The notes: a model not told the origin generated them from the sequence alone. 64,000 nucleotides of DNA from Monoplex corrugatus (GCA_030674185.1 JAPXFY010000022.1:46228898-46292897); one strand, 5' to 3'. Counted from the first letter of the stretch, positions 44,586-56,034 are shown. Program-made: numbers and translations.

Positions 44586-44903
44586 AAGCCACGCATACAG
44601 CCCAGATCCATCAGCTGCATTCCCCCTCCACATCCTTACAGGGTACCAAAGGAAGGGGGAAATCCATAAATTCATAATGATAATTCTATATATAACAAGA
44701 TAAGATTTTATTTTAGCCCAGTGCACAGACACAAGGAAAATGTTTTGGCTATGCATACAATCACACTCACATCTCCACAACAATGACAATGTTCAACATC
44801 ATAAAAGACATATTCTCGTCTAAAAGCACATGTGTGAATAGATGTTAAAAGAAATAACGAAAGAATGAAAAGACATATTCATCGGTCATCCACGGAATCA
44901 AAG

Positions 44904-44904
<1 letters not shown>

Positions 44905-44998
<94 letters not shown>

Positions 44999-45003
44999 TT
45001 CTT

Positions 45004-45041
<38 letters not shown>

Positions 45042-45050
45042 TCACTCACT
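44905..45050. repeat. (CA)n microsatellite with CTTT and ACTC segments
   Basis: About 45 CA units, a short tctttctttctctct break, a second CA run and ctcactcactcact. Confidence 0.96.
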
Positions 45051-45214
45051 CATGCCATGGCGCACAAGTCCGAGACACCTTAGCTGGCCACTATTTGGTT
45101 CTGTCCAGCGGGCTATTAATCACGCACATCCTTCCATTCCACTCTCCACACCACCCTCACCGTAAACACTAATCAAACAGAACTCTTGATGACATACCCA
45201 TTGGTTCATGTCCA

Positions 45215-46205
45215 TTATGGCACATGGTCAGTTCATCACTACATGTCTCCAAACTCTACATGCTGCAAGGGCACCACTGATGATTTTGTGATGAGTTTCC
45301 TCCATCTCTCCCAGTCCTCTGCTACTGCCTGGGGACTGCTGAAGTTCAGGCTTGCCTGTTCTCAGATGTCATCTTCCTGTTTCACTGCGACCTTCCTCTT
45401 CTTCTTCTCCCTAGGACTGCCTTGAAGGTTGGTTTCTGCAAGGTCTGAAATCTTGTGACATGTCCGTTCCACTTCATTTTGCATCTTTTTACTGTAATCC
45501 AAAGATTTTCACACTGGCCAACGGCTTATTTGATATAATTCTGTACAGTCATGTTGGGCATACGGTCCGAGTATGTGATGTGGAGAATCTTTTGACCACA
45601 CTCATTTCTGTGGCTTGGATCCTCTTCTTGAAGTCAGCTGTAAGAGTCCAATGCTTCACAAATGTAAGGGGAAAAAGGACATGACAAGGGAACGCATCAA
45701 TCTTATTTTACAGCTGAGCAAGCTGATGTCATTTCTCCATACCGGCTCTAGTCCTGTGAGTGCTGTTATTGACTGTGCAATCCTGGAAAGCATTTCAGGT
45801 TTGGGACCGTTATCTGTGACAGTTGCTCCCAGGCATATTAAAATAGTGCACTGTCTCCAGCTGTTGTCTCCTGACTCTGATGGCAGTGCTGATGCTATTG
45901 GTGCTGTTGGTCATCCACTTGGTCTTCTCAGAACTGATCTCCATTTCAAAGGCTGTTGCAGAGTCAATAAGGCACCCCACCACACTGGCTAATTCCTGTT
46001 CACTTTAAGTCAAGCCATAGAAATCATCGGCCAAACATAGGTTGCACTGCTCTGCCACCAGCACTATGTTCCTGCTTGATTTTCCAGCGCATCAGACATA
46101 CTTCTTTCTAGGAAGATGTTAAAAATAGAGAGTAAAAGTAAACAAGCCTATTGAACTCTGATGTTTGGAACCAGTCACTTTAGCAGACATGTCACAGAGA
46201 CACAC
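45215..46205 (-). mobile_element. RTE-like RT fragment, second subfamily
   Basis: Minus-strand blocks: EISSEKTKWMTNSTNSIS, VRRQQLETVHYF, LTADFKKRIQATEMSVVKRF, and the end block SPQAVAEDWERWRKLITKSS. This order is the second half of an RTE-type RT and its tail. Many frameshifts. Its 5' edge resembles 49180-49385 (ttaaaaata(g)ag/t..agtaaaagtaaacaagcct). Confidence 0.75.
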
Positions 46206-46700
46206 CTCCGTCAGTTGGCGTAGACTATGGATGACGCGCCTTGTGTCGTGTCAAGTTGATGCCTCTGGAGCAGTGTGGCTGTGGCTGGTAAGGCCGATAC
46301 CGGAAAGGCAATCTCTGCCACATCAAATGCATAATGGATGCTGGCCATGGGATTGCCTTCACAGGAGCTCGCTTTCCACCTGGCTCTCTTGTCCGCAACT
46401 AAGGTCTGGATTTTCTTTTCCCACGACCTGAGTTGTTTCTGAGCACACTGCGCCATCTGTTGCAGTCAGCTGCTGTGTCTTCCCAGCTCTCTGCACTGAT
46501 GTCCAGAGCTTTCATATCACACCTGCAGGCATCTTTGTATCGCAGCTGGGGGCGGCCAACAGACCTCTTGCCAGGTTACATCCATCCTCCACCCAACACA
46601 CAGATTCAGTTTCTCAAGACGACGTCTCCAATGTCACAGGTGCCATGTGTATGGTGATCATGGCACATGCCTTAAGCCTGCACATAAACCCATGAGCTGG
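46205..46700 (-). mobile_element. LINE 3' fragment, third subfamily (3' part)
   Basis: Minus strand: VGRPQLRYKDACRCDMKALD followed by SAESWEDTAADCNRWRSVL, a typical LINE C-terminus (GRPxLRYKD...DMKALxI...WExxAxDRxxWR). Probably the tail of the element whose RT lies at 48013-49170, separated by the RNase H piece. Confidence 0.72.
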
Positions 46701-47009
46701 CCAGGTCCTGAGGCCCTAACTAGACTATGTTTTATCTAGTCCACATTTTATACTGGTATTTTATCAGCCTGTCATTGGAACAATCTTGGTTACATGTAAA
46801 TGACAAGTGTATCTCTGTACTTTACCTTCAAAGAAAGGAACATATTATGAATAGTAAATGAATAAATAATTAAAGGTCTGAATCACAACAACTAACTCTT
46901 CTGTAAAACCTCGTCTCACATGACAGAAAAACACCCAACCCCCCACCCAGTGAATGCACAAATGCTCAGCTGTCTATCAACTAGGTGAAGACAATATTTT
47001 CCTAATCAT

Positions 47010-47330
47010 AGATAGGTATGTAAGTAGGTAAGTAAGTATGTAAGTAAAGTATGTAAGTGAATAAAAAGTAACTAGGCGAATAAACAAATACAAAATAAAG
47101 GAGTATGTAGATAACTGAACAGGTAAGAGATGAAAATAACAAATAACAGTAAATGCATGCATATACTCACATGCCCACACACAGACATACACACATACAT
47201 TCATACATACATACCCATATCCACACAGCATGATGGCCATAAACAACAACTACAACATCAACAGCAACAACAACATCAACAGCGACAACAATTACAACAG
47301 CAAAGAGGAAACACCTATCTATACATATCA
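47010..47330. repeat. GTAA/GTAT and CAA-rich repeats
   Basis: gtatgtaagt repeats at 47010-47065 and CAA/CAG-like triplets (acaacatcaacagcaacaac) at 47238-47310. Confidence 0.85.
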
Positions 47331-47499
47331 TGACAAAACTTACAGACATATCTGGACAATTGTCAACAAACAGCCCACAAACACACATAGAGATGGTTTG
47401 GCAAACTTGCTTGTTCTCCAGTTGTCTTTTCCTTTTCTTCACTTTTCCTTTGTCTCTGTTTCAGGTAAAGCCCAAACACTTTCCATTCCATGCTGTAAG

Positions 47500-48005
47500 A
47501 GTCTGTGCAGTGTTACTTTTGAGATGATACCAATGTAGGTCTGATTAATGATAGCTCTTGTTTTTCCTTTCATAGTGGATTTCCGGCCACTACCGCTATC
47601 TATTCCTTTTTGGGTAAGACATTCGATGATATGATGACTCACATTTTGTTCACGAAGGTATACATGAGTTAAAGCGTCTAAGGCCCTCAGACTTTCCCAG
47701 ATGGAGAATTTTTGTTGTAGTGACACTGCCTGCCAATTTATCGGCCCGTTCATTTCCCTTAACACCAGTGTGTCCTGGGTAGTAGATCCACATGACATTT
47801 TTTTAAAGTCGACTACTGTTCATTGATTTGTGCCATTCTGGGGTCCCTACTCCATTTTGCACTTTTTGAAGTAGATTTATCGAGTCAATCAGGATGAGGG
47901 CTTGGCTTTCTTTCATGTCATCATCAGTAAGGTTAACCACTGTAGTGCATGTGTGACTGCCTCAATTTCCATCATTAGACTGGAGGTGGTGATATCATAT
48001 GTAGC
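47500..48005 (-). pseudogene. RNase H domain fragment of a non-LTR element
   Basis: Minus-strand SSLMMEIEAVTHALQWLTL, then ALILIDSINLLQKVQNGVG, then WIYYPGHTGVKGNERADKLA across small frameshifts, giving E, D and H-x-G...NERAD residues of RNase H. Fused at about 48005 to the RT fragment without a transition, so the junction is an insertion boundary. Confidence 0.78.
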
Positions 48006-48009
48006 ATTT

Positions 48010-49170
48010 TCTTCATGTTTGAGCATATAGCCAAGCCAGCGCAGGCTGCGTTGTCTAATCAGTGTGTGCATGGTGGGGAGACCAGCTACAGCAAGGACCT
48101 GGGCATTTGGCACTTTTCGCTCCACTTGATGCCCAAGATGCGGCGAAGGCAGCGCAAGCAAAAGCTGTTCTGCTTTTGCTCTTGTTTAGCATACGTTGTC
48201 CATGTATCGCTGCCATACAGTACAGTGCTGATGATGCAGGCATTGTACACTATCTTGGTCGGAGGTGTCAACTTTGGGTTCTCCCAGATGCGAGCAGTAA
48301 GTCGGCCTGAAGCTGTTCCAGCCATGCCAATGCACTTGTTCATCTCGGCATCACAGGACAGATTGTTGCTGATGATGGACCCAAGGTATGTAAATTGGTG
48401 GACGATATCAAGGTCCTAGTTGTCAATGGAGATGACACGTGGGGTGTCCATGTCTTAGCTCAGCACGTCCGTCTTTTTCAGCCCGATGGTTAAACCAAAG
48501 TCTTAGCAGGTTTGGGAAAATCTGTCTGTGAGACACTAGAGATGTTGCTCAGAGTGTGAGATAATGGCAGGAGCATCGGCGAAGAACAGGTCTCTGATAA
48601 TGGCCTGGCAACATTTGTCTTTGCTTTCAGTCTTGTGAGGTTGAAGAGTTGCCTGTTGGATCAGGTGCACAGGTATACTCTTTCCATTGCAGTCCCAAAA
48701 GCATGCTTCAGGAGCATGGGTAAGATGATGCCGAATAGGGTGGAAGCAAGGACACAGCCTTGCTTGACGCCACTTTTGATTTCAAAGGGTCCAGACATGC
48801 TGTCCTTGTACCAAATGGCCGCCTTCATATTGTTGTGGAATGACTGATCAAGTTGTGCAGCTTTGGGGGAAGGGCATCCTAATTTTAGAAGAATGTTGAA
48901 CAGTCCATCCCTGCTGACCCGGTAAAATGCCTTGGTGAGGTTGATGAAAGCGATGTAGAGAGGCTTTCACTGTTCCCTGCATTTCTCCCGTAGATGACGA
49001 AGGGAAAAAATCATGTCCACTGTGGAGTGTTCTGATCGGAACTACACTGGGACTCTGGGAAGACATGCTCAGCTAGCTTTTGGAGATGCACTAATACAAC
49101 TTGGGCGTACAGTTTCCCTGCGATGTTCAATAGAAAAACGCCCCTATAGTTGTTGCAGTCACTGATTCAT
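48010..49170 (-). mobile_element. LINE RT fragment, third subfamily
   Basis: Minus strand in broken frames: SGVKQGCVLASTLFGI, YNACIISTVLYGSDTWTTYA, FCLRCLRRILGIKWSEK and RQRSLRWLGYMLKHEE, the usual order from motif B to the C-terminal region. Several frameshifts; the catalytic YADD box is lost. Confidence 0.75.
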
Positions 49171-49385
49171 GTTCATTTTCCGTCAAGCCGTTGAAATGAT
49201 CGGTAAAACATAAGCTGGGACTGTTCTACCACCAGTACTAACTGTTCCTGCAAGCTCTCTCAGTACATCAGACATGATTCCTTCCATGAAGATGTTAAAA
49301 ATAGTGGGTAAAAGTAAACAAGCCTACCGAACTCTGACTGATGTTTGGAACCAGTCATTTCAGCAGACATGTAACAGAGACACAC
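49170..49385 (-). mobile_element. RTE-like palm fragment
   Basis: Closely matches 46015-46204 (ggaaccagtca(c/t)tt(t/c)agcagacatgt), so two copies of the same segment flank the LINE fragments at 46205-49170. Antisense of LLFNIFLERIMTDAL-type motif C upstream sequence. Confidence 0.65.
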
Positions 49386-49563
49386 AAAGACATATATAAT
49401 TACATGTACCTGTGCAAGCAAATCAACATGTTGGCAAACGCACATGTAAACACTGACACAGGTTTACAAACAAATCAATGAAAAACACACAAATAGCATC
49501 CAATCATATGAATACAATACAGACAGTAAGAAGAAGACAAGTAATGGTACTGTTTGATGGAAA

Positions 49564-50900
49564 TCAGTTCTTACATGTTTTGAAAGCTCTCATAAAACAG
49601 GACAAAGACTGCAAATAACTAATATCTCTGGGAAGCACTTTCCATTGTTGTGGTGCACAGAAAGAGAATGAATATTGGCCAAAAATCTTAGTCTTTGTCT
49701 TATCAAAATTTAGACTATTACAAATTCTCTCCTTGCTGGGTGCCCCCAGTTCATTCTCGCCAAACCAAGTTAAAAATGTTAAATTTGTTTTCTGATCAAG
49801 AAAGAAAGAGATTTTGTCCATAATATGAACAGAACTGGAAAAAGACTGAGCTTTGTGGAACACCTAGCTGTAAATCAGCATATAAAAAATTACAGTCATT
49901 GCAAAAAGTTTGTTTTCTGTGACTGAGGTAGCACCTGAACCGTGCAAATACTGTAGTGGTATTATCACATGATGAATGTATAGAATGCATTTATCTGATG
50001 ACTGGAACTGTCTAGGGGTACAAATGGTGAGGAGATCACAAATATAGGCTTTGGAGAACAAGTTTCACAGAGTTGAGAGCCACAACACTACCCAGGCTTG
50101 AGCTGGAAGGCAATGAACTTTGTTAAGAAGGGAAAGAACATTTCCATATTTGCGAGCCAGGAAAACCAGCTCTGCAGTAGAATTTTTGACTTCTATAGCT
50201 TGGCAAGAATGAACTGCAGTAACCCAGAAAGGAAAGAACTGTAACAGTCTTAATTCTGATAGGACAACGGCACTGACCAGTAATTCTATTGCATGAGAGG
50301 TCAGGTATGGGCAGATAACGCTAATGCTGCAAATCTCTAGATAGGCTGAACAACAATTGTTGGAGGCATGAGACTCAAGTGCCATATCTTTACAGATTGT
50401 AAAAGATACGTCTATACATATACATATATATGAATGTGTGAATACATTGTTAGTACTGCCAACACCTGTGGAAATTGTCTGTGCAAGTACAGAAGACGTA
50501 TTTTTTTACCTGATGAAGAGTTTTTCTTTTGTCATCATTTAGTTTAAATATGCTCTCTGTCATCCATTTGTTTTTATGAAATACTGTTCTCAATAGTTCT
50601 CATTTTAGAACAAATCTTGTATAAAGGACAAGAATCATAAAGTTTTGTATTGTCCGCAAATGACTGACTGGAGAAAGAATGTTTTCTGATCAACAAAGAA
50701 CGAGGTTTTATATGTATAACATGAACAGAATTGGGCCAAGGACTGAGTCTGGTGAACAACTGATCGTACATCAGCATACACTAAACTATAGTCATTGCAA
50801 GGTTTGTTTTCTGTGTCTGATGTACTTGAACCATGCAAACACTGTGCAAGTATTATCACATCAACAACATAGAACATTATTACCATGTAAGCTCAAACAG
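49564..50900 (-). mobile_element. CR1/L2-like LINE, decayed
   Basis: Minus strand: FSSQSFADNTKLY (catalytic FADD changed to FADN), then SAYLEICSISVICPYLT and SAVVLSELRLLQFF, then FGQYSFSFCAPQQWKVLPRD. Order agrees with the copy at 17971-19545; frames are broken in several places. Confidence 0.75.
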
Positions 50901-51077
50901 TTACAGATTAATTTCCCAACTAAAATAGTTATAAAGTAAATACAAAATGAAAACTGAATATACGTCATGAGGATAATTATCTTTATTCTATTGCATGAGA
51001 GGTCAGGTATGGGCAGATAACGCTAATGCTGCAAATCTCTAGATAGGCTGAACAACAATTGTTGGAGGCATGAGACT
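50281..51077. repeat. 94-bp exact direct repeat
   Basis: The segment attctattgcatgagaggtc ... gttggaggcatgagactc occurs at 50281-50375 and again at 50983-51077 with no change seen. The second copy abuts the 5' end of the Penelope-like ORF. The first lies within the CR1/L2 remnant. Confidence 0.88.
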
Positions 51078-52153
51078 CTGAATTATACAAAAGATACATA
51101 GACGATTGCATTGGCATGACATCCCTCGATCATGACCAACTTTTACAATTCATCCACTACGTTCAAACGTTTCACCCATCCATCAAGTTCACATATGAAA
51201 TTTCAAACACATCCATAAGCTTCCTGGATATCGAAGTTTCCCTTCAATCTGAACAACTAGTCACTACAGTCCACTACAAACCTACAGATTCACATTCCTA
51301 CCTGGACTACCAGTCATCTCACACTTCCAACACCAGAAACAGCATTCCCTACTCGCAGTTCTTGAGACTACGACGCCTCTGCTCAGACGAAGACAATTTT
51401 CAGGACAAAGCAGTTGAAATGACTAGATTTTTCCTGCGCAGACATTACCCACCCGAGGTCATCAATGAAGCCTGGAAAAAAGTCAGCTCTGTCTCTCGGC
51501 CAAATGCCCTCCATTCAAAGCCCAAAGCTGTCACAGAGGATCGGCCAGTCCTCAGTCTAGTTTACCACCCGTCCGTGCACCTCATAAAAAGGATCATCTT
51601 GTCCAACTGGAACATTTTGCGATCCAGTCCCACTACAGGTGAAACCTTTGACAAGCGCCCTTTGCTCGTCTACAAGAGAGACACCAATCTCCGCGACTTG
51701 CTGGTGCATTCGAATCTCAGCAAACCAGTCAGCCAACCTCCAGGAACCTCTCCATGCAACAAACCTAAATGCAAGACTTGTCCTTTCTTGTGCTCAGCCA
51801 CCACAGTCAAAGGCCCCAAATCTCATATGAGAATTACAAAACATTTCAACTGTCAAACTTATAACATTGTCTACTTGATCAGCTGCTCTAAATGTTCCCA
51901 ATTGTATATTGGTGAAACTGGACGCACTCTTGACACACGTTTCAAAGAACACTTGGCTGATATCCGCCACCAAAGGGATAAAACTATCCCCAATCACTTC
52001 AACCAATCAGACCACTCAATCAATGACATCCGAGTGAAAGGTCTGTGGCTTCTACACAATAACAGCACCATAGACAGGAAAGACAGAGAATCCCACCTCA
52101 TAAATAAATTGGAACACGCAAACCACATGGTCTTAACGACAAACCATGAGTAA
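51074..52153 (+). CDS. Penelope-like element: RT C-terminus plus GIY-YIG endonuclease
   Basis: An uninterrupted frame, about 358 codons, from TGA-bounded 51074; the first ATG is 51116 but the RT match starts before it. ELYKRYIDDCIG holds the RT catalytic YIDD. Then ISFLDIEVS and VHYKPTDSHSYLDYQSSHTS, the Penelope block after motif C, a Cys linker (CNKPKCKTCPFLC), and the GIY-YIG nuclease: IVYLISCSKC, LYIGETGRTLDTRFKEHLAD with the arginine and glutamate of the active site. N-terminal RT is missing, so the copy cannot move alone. Penelope-like elements prime at open DNA ends and insert with partial inverted ends. The frame is intact, so insertion was recent. Confidence 0.93.
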   Translation, partial: DSELYKRYIDDCIGMTSLDHDQLLQFIHYVQTFHPSIKFTYEISNTSISFLDIEVSLQSEQLVTTVHYKPTDSHSYLDYQSSHTSNTRNSIPYSQFLRLRRLCSDEDNFQDKAVEMTRFFLRRHYPPEVINEAWKKVSSVSRPNALHSKPKAVTEDRPVLSLVYHPSVHLIKRIILSNWNILRSSPTTGETFDKRPLLVYKRDTNLRDLLVHSNLSKPVSQPPGTSPCNKPKCKTCPFLCSATTVKGPKSHMRITKHFNCQTYNIVYLISCSKCSQLYIGETGRTLDTRFKEHLADIRHQRDKTIPNHFNQSDHSINDIRVKGLWLLHNNSTIDRKDRESHLINKLEHANHMVLTTNHE

Positions 52154-52625
52154 CAAAATTCAGACATGCCGTTTCATGTCTCTTCCTGTTCCCACGCCTA
52201 CCAGATTCTTGGCACCGGGCACAATCTACTCCCTTATCTCTTGCCCTGTGCCTTCTTCAGAACAGGGCTATACCGATATAGCATGGCCACTTCTCAAAAT
52301 TGCAGAACTTATCTCACTTCCCTTTTGACATCACAGTTGCCTCCCCTCTCCCCTTTTCTTACTACTGCTCATGATGACATGGGCATTCCATCTCTTACCC
52401 ACTGGACGAGGCGGCAGGGAAGTTTTTAGTCCCGTTTTTATTATCCATTGTTTGGTGTCTGTGATTTGTCTGTGACCGTGCGTTCGCGCTTGACAAAGGC
52501 TAGTTGGCCGAAAATTTGCGCTTGTTTTGTTTTGTTTTGTCTTGTTGGAGATGCGCTTACATTGATTTTCTTGTTCTTCTGGTTTGTGTTTGCTTGGGCG
52601 CAGGCAGTCACTCTTGTTTTGGATC
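52154..52625 (+). mobile_element. Penelope-like 3' region with end repeat
   Basis: After the stop, 240 bases of UTR lead to ccactggacgaggcggcagg, then gcgcttgacaaaggc, tagttggccgaaaatttgcg and the end part ggcgcaggcagtcact. The same modules make up the fold-backs at 16762, 29961 and 34845, linking those to this family. Confidence 0.85.
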
Positions 52626-53318
52626 TTTATTCTATGTTGAGAAACAATGATATGTAGTTGTACCATTCCGTGCTGAACAGCTGCGAACAAAAGTTTATCT
52701 TGTCATTATACTGATCAAATTTGAAACTCATGTTCAATTGTTTTCAAAAACCAGATACACTTGTTTGACAGAATTTTGTGAAAATTTTATGTTAATCGCA
52801 CTGTGACACTGTTCACTGAGTAAGTATTTTGGTCTTCTACTATGTTCTACAAACCTGAACACACGTACTGTTCCACGAAAATGTCCCACATATTACATAT
52901 TACACCATGTGCAAACTGTCATGGCTGTTAAACTGATTATGTTTAATAGAACAGTTATGGTAATACTATTGTGAAATATTCTCATTTGCAACCACTTCAG
53001 TTTCATGTCCTTAAATTTATGAATTTTCATACATATGTTTCCACAAAACAACAACATCAATATTGATTTTCTAACACCACTTCAGACAACACTGCTGGCT
53101 GAGTCCAAATGAGTTTGGAATATAGCACTATATGAAAATGGTTTATCATTATGTAATAATAATGCCTGCATTGTGTGGGTAAACAACCAGAACAGCAGAA
53201 GTATAATGCATTGTTGACAGGATCACAAGAACACACAAGTCAAAGCATAAATTACAACAAACATTTTCTGAACTTCCATTAAAAAGATCAAGAAAGTAAG
53301 ATCATCCTACTGACTGAC

Positions 53319-53460
53319 CCTCCAAATCTGTTGTCCAGGAGTAGTCTTGTGCGATCAGACGTCAGGCAAAAGGGGGCGTTGATGTGAACAGGAAGTTCAC
53401 ACTTGTTTATTTCTCTTGCCAGAGGAAGAAAGCAGAATAGATGGCTGCTTTCAAAAAATC
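53319..53460 (-). CDS. SACS: Sacsin exon B: end of ATPase middle segment
   Basis: A 142-base exon with acceptor at 53461-53462 and donor GGAGG|gtcagt. Read in phase after exon A it gives KGFFESSHLFCFLPLAREI then CELPVHINAPFCLTSDR, matching the sacsin pattern FCxLPL...LPVHINGxFALTSxR that closes each ATPase region. Phase in is 1, phase out is 2, and joining to exon C restores the conserved GGWN. Too short to be called alone; the match to the family and to both neighbours in phase makes it secure. The equivalent segment in the following repeat (LPVHINARFALADERR) lies inside the large exon I, so the two repeats differ in exon structure. Confidence 0.9.
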
Positions 53461-53734
53461 CTTCAAAATCAAAGAAAAAAAAACACATGAAAACAAAAAA
53501 TTTGTGCTTCAGTACGAGAGAAGACTGGCCAAAATTTTGAGGATTTTTTAAAAGAAATGACACAAAGATGACCATGAAACAATTGTGTACTTGTGATTAG
53601 ATAACCATAAGTATCTACAATGACAAGTTGACAAAGAGGTGGAGGTCACGTTTTCCAGTCTGACTGCATGCATTTACATGGCTACAAATCATACTCGTGA
53701 AATTTAATTATGTGGCTGTGGCATGTGATTTCCA

Positions 53735-53870
53735 CCCAGATGTGAATGGGTACCTGACCTTTTTCAGGGCTGGGGGGAAAGGTAAAGCATTGACAGAGAA
53801 GAGGTAGGCAACCACCCTCATAATGCTGGCCCAGACAGAAACTGAGGTCTCTATCACCTTGTTTCTCTTA
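53735..53870. repeat. Short interspersed repeat (gtgaatgggtacctg family), longest copy
   Basis: Reads ccacccagatgtgaatgggt, acctgacc, aaaggtaaagcattgacaga and actgaggtctctatcacctt, the fullest version. Probably a molluscan SINE. Ends at an ATT run that belongs to the LINE tail next to it. Confidence 0.7.
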
Positions 53871-53874
53871 AATT

Positions 53875-54985
53875 ATTATTATTATTATTATGAACATTTA
53901 GTACGCCTAATCAAATTAATGCCCTAGGCGTTTACAATGGCAAAACATATAACCAGAATCACAAGCACACACACACACGCCCACAGAAGCACCCACACAC
54001 ACACAAACACACACACACACACACACAACACACACACAGCATGACATGCAAATACAATGACACATTGACACTAAGACACTATAATGTCACCATTACTTTA
54101 CATGGGGGGAAGGGGGCAGAGATTACCAGTTTTGGGAAACAGGTGAGTTTTGAGGGAGCGTTTGAATGTGGACAGAGAGGGTGAGTATCTAAGAGAGCGA
54201 GGTAACTGATTCCAGATGGTTGGAGCTTGATAGGAAAAAGAACGCTGCCCAAACCTTTTAGTGCGGACTATGGGGATACTATAGAGACGGGTATCAGATG
54301 AGGACCGCAAAGCTCGAGATGGCGTGTAGAGATGTAACAGATGGGTGAGATACTCAGGACAGGAAGACTCAATAGATTTGAAGCAGAGGCAGGCAATCTT
54401 GTAGGATATTCTTTGCTGAACAGGGAGCCAGTGGAGAGAACAGAGCAATGGCGTAACATGGTTAAATTTTGAAGAGCGGAAGATGAGACGGGCAGCATGA
54501 TTTTGAACTTTCTGAAGTTTGTTAATGAGATGAGAGGGGGAACCAGAAAAAAGAGCATTACAGTAATCGAGACGGGATAGAACAAATGCACAGACAAGAG
54601 CCTTTGTCGTGTCTTCTGAGAGGAGGTGGCGGATAGAAGCAATTCGGCGGAGTTCAAGAAAACAAGTCCGACAGACGTTGCTCACATGCTGGTGGAAGGA
54701 CAGGGTTTGATCAAGAGTTACACCAAGGTTACGGGCAAAATGGGAGAGAGGGATAGATGAGTCAACAAGTGTGACAGAGGTTGGAAGAGAGGGGTGATTT
54801 TGGAGTTTGGGTGGGGTGATCAAGATCAATTCGGATTTCTCTTCATTTAATTTCAGTTTGTTATCAGTCATCCAATCCTTCAGGTCAACCTTAACTTTTC
54901 TAACACCACAGAAGCCAGTGATTTCAGTCTCAATCACAAGACTGCTCCCGCTGATGCACAAAATGTGTGTCATTTGCACACTAAA
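53875..54985 (-). mobile_element. CR1/L2-like LINE, 3' end
   Basis: Minus strand; (ATT)n tail at 53875-53892 and a CA-rich 3' UTR (53965-54040). 5' truncated near 54930, where the RT frame loses similarity. Confidence 0.85.
54098..54910 (-). CDS. Reverse transcriptase C-terminus (CR1/L2-like)
   Basis: Open frame with DLKDWMTDNKLKLNEEKSEL, VCRTCFLELRRIASIRHLLS, LSRLDYCNALFSG, LQKVQNHAARLIF, LHWLPVQQRISYKIACL and GQRSFSYQAPTIWNQLPRSL. The catalytic FADD region has been cut off at the 5' end. Same domain as the 18449-19492 copy but a different subfamily; no stops, so fairly young. Confidence 0.88.
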   Translation of the reverse strand, partial: CGVRKVKVDLKDWMTDNKLKLNEEKSELILITPPKLQNHPSLPTSVTLVDSSIPLSHFARNLGVTLDQTLSFHQHVSNVCRTCFLELRRIASIRHLLSEDTTKALVCAFVLSRLDYCNALFSGSPSHLINKLQKVQNHAARLIFRSSKFNHVTPLLCSLHWLPVQQRISYKIACLCFKSIESSCPEYLTHLLHLYTPSRALRSSSDTRLYSIPIVRTKRFGQRSFSYQAPTIWNQLPRSLRYSPSLSTFKRSLKTHLFPKTGNLCPLPPM

Positions 54986-55315
54986 CCATTATTTCACTCG
55001 CTGAAATGTTGTTTTATGCACGCTCTTCACCCTCTGAATCTAAACTTTAAAGGTGGGCTCATTCTCTAAACTTCTGCTCAGCAGCGTAACCATCGGAACT
55101 GTCCGAGCTAAAAACATCCTCATGTCACCACCATACTTCGACATTAGGCTTTTGATTGGTCAGATCTAGCCTACAACCCTTCATCTGTCATTCAGTGAAA
55201 CCGGAAATCGTAACGTCTTTGCTCGAAGCTAACAAAGTCCTGACAACAATGGTGAAAGTAGTGATCCCAAAAAAGCCAAGAATGATGAAGAGAATACAGA
55301 AAAGATCGCTATTTT

Positions 55316-55387
55316 GTTGTGTGTGTGTGTGTGTGTGTGTGGTGTGTTGTGGGGTGTGGTGTGTGTGTGTGTGTGTGTGTGTTTTTG

Positions 55388-55466
<79 letters not shown>

Positions 55467-55496
55467 TGTGTGTGTGTGTGCGTGTGTGTGGTGTGT

Positions 55497-55548
<52 letters not shown>

Positions 55549-55573
55549 GTATGTGTGTGCGTGTGCGTGTGGT

Positions 55574-55641
<68 letters not shown>

Positions 55642-55655
55642 TGTGTGTGTGTGAT
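55316..55655. repeat. (GT)n microsatellite, about 340 bp
   Basis: GT runs with scattered GG, TTT, GA and GC interruptions. Reading frames through it are artefacts. Confidence 0.97.
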
Positions 55656-56034
55656 TTTTATTAGCTGACACATATTCTTCCACTCATTAGTAATCAGTGC
55701 TTTCTTCATAGATTGTACAGGCTTAGCATGATTGACCAACAAATGATTCCATAAAATCATGTTTTAAAGTTTTGTTACAGACTGTATATGCTTAGAATGA
55801 CTGACCAACAGGTAACATCATAAAATCATATATTAAAATATTGCTTTGTTATCCACATTTCCAGAGTAAAAGACTCTCTTAAAGGTAAAAGTGAAGGTGA
55901 AAATACCCTCTAAAATTTCAGATAAAGGGTGAAGCCACTCTCTTCACCAGCAAGCCAAGAGTGACTATATACAGGGATTTTCCTTCGCCCTACCCTGGCC
56001 CCTCCTTCTACAGACTTTCGACTCATGCTTTGAG

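Larger units (their letters stand above)
43358..53318 (-). other. Intron B-C
   Basis: About 10 kb, mostly transposon-derived: SINE-like copy 3, RTE-like fragments, RNase H fragment, CR1/L2-like remnant and a Penelope-like element. Nothing recognised in 44580-44900, 46700-47000 and 52630-53315. Confidence 0.85.

Noticed and set aside
47225..47330. Poly-Asn/Gln protein from CAA-rich sequence
   Set aside because: Short, low complexity and inside an intron filled with transposon fragments.
50511..50530. cctgatgaagag as a hammerhead core
   Set aside because: No GAAA partner or stems around it; it lies in the CR1/L2 remnant, where it is antisense RT coding sequence.
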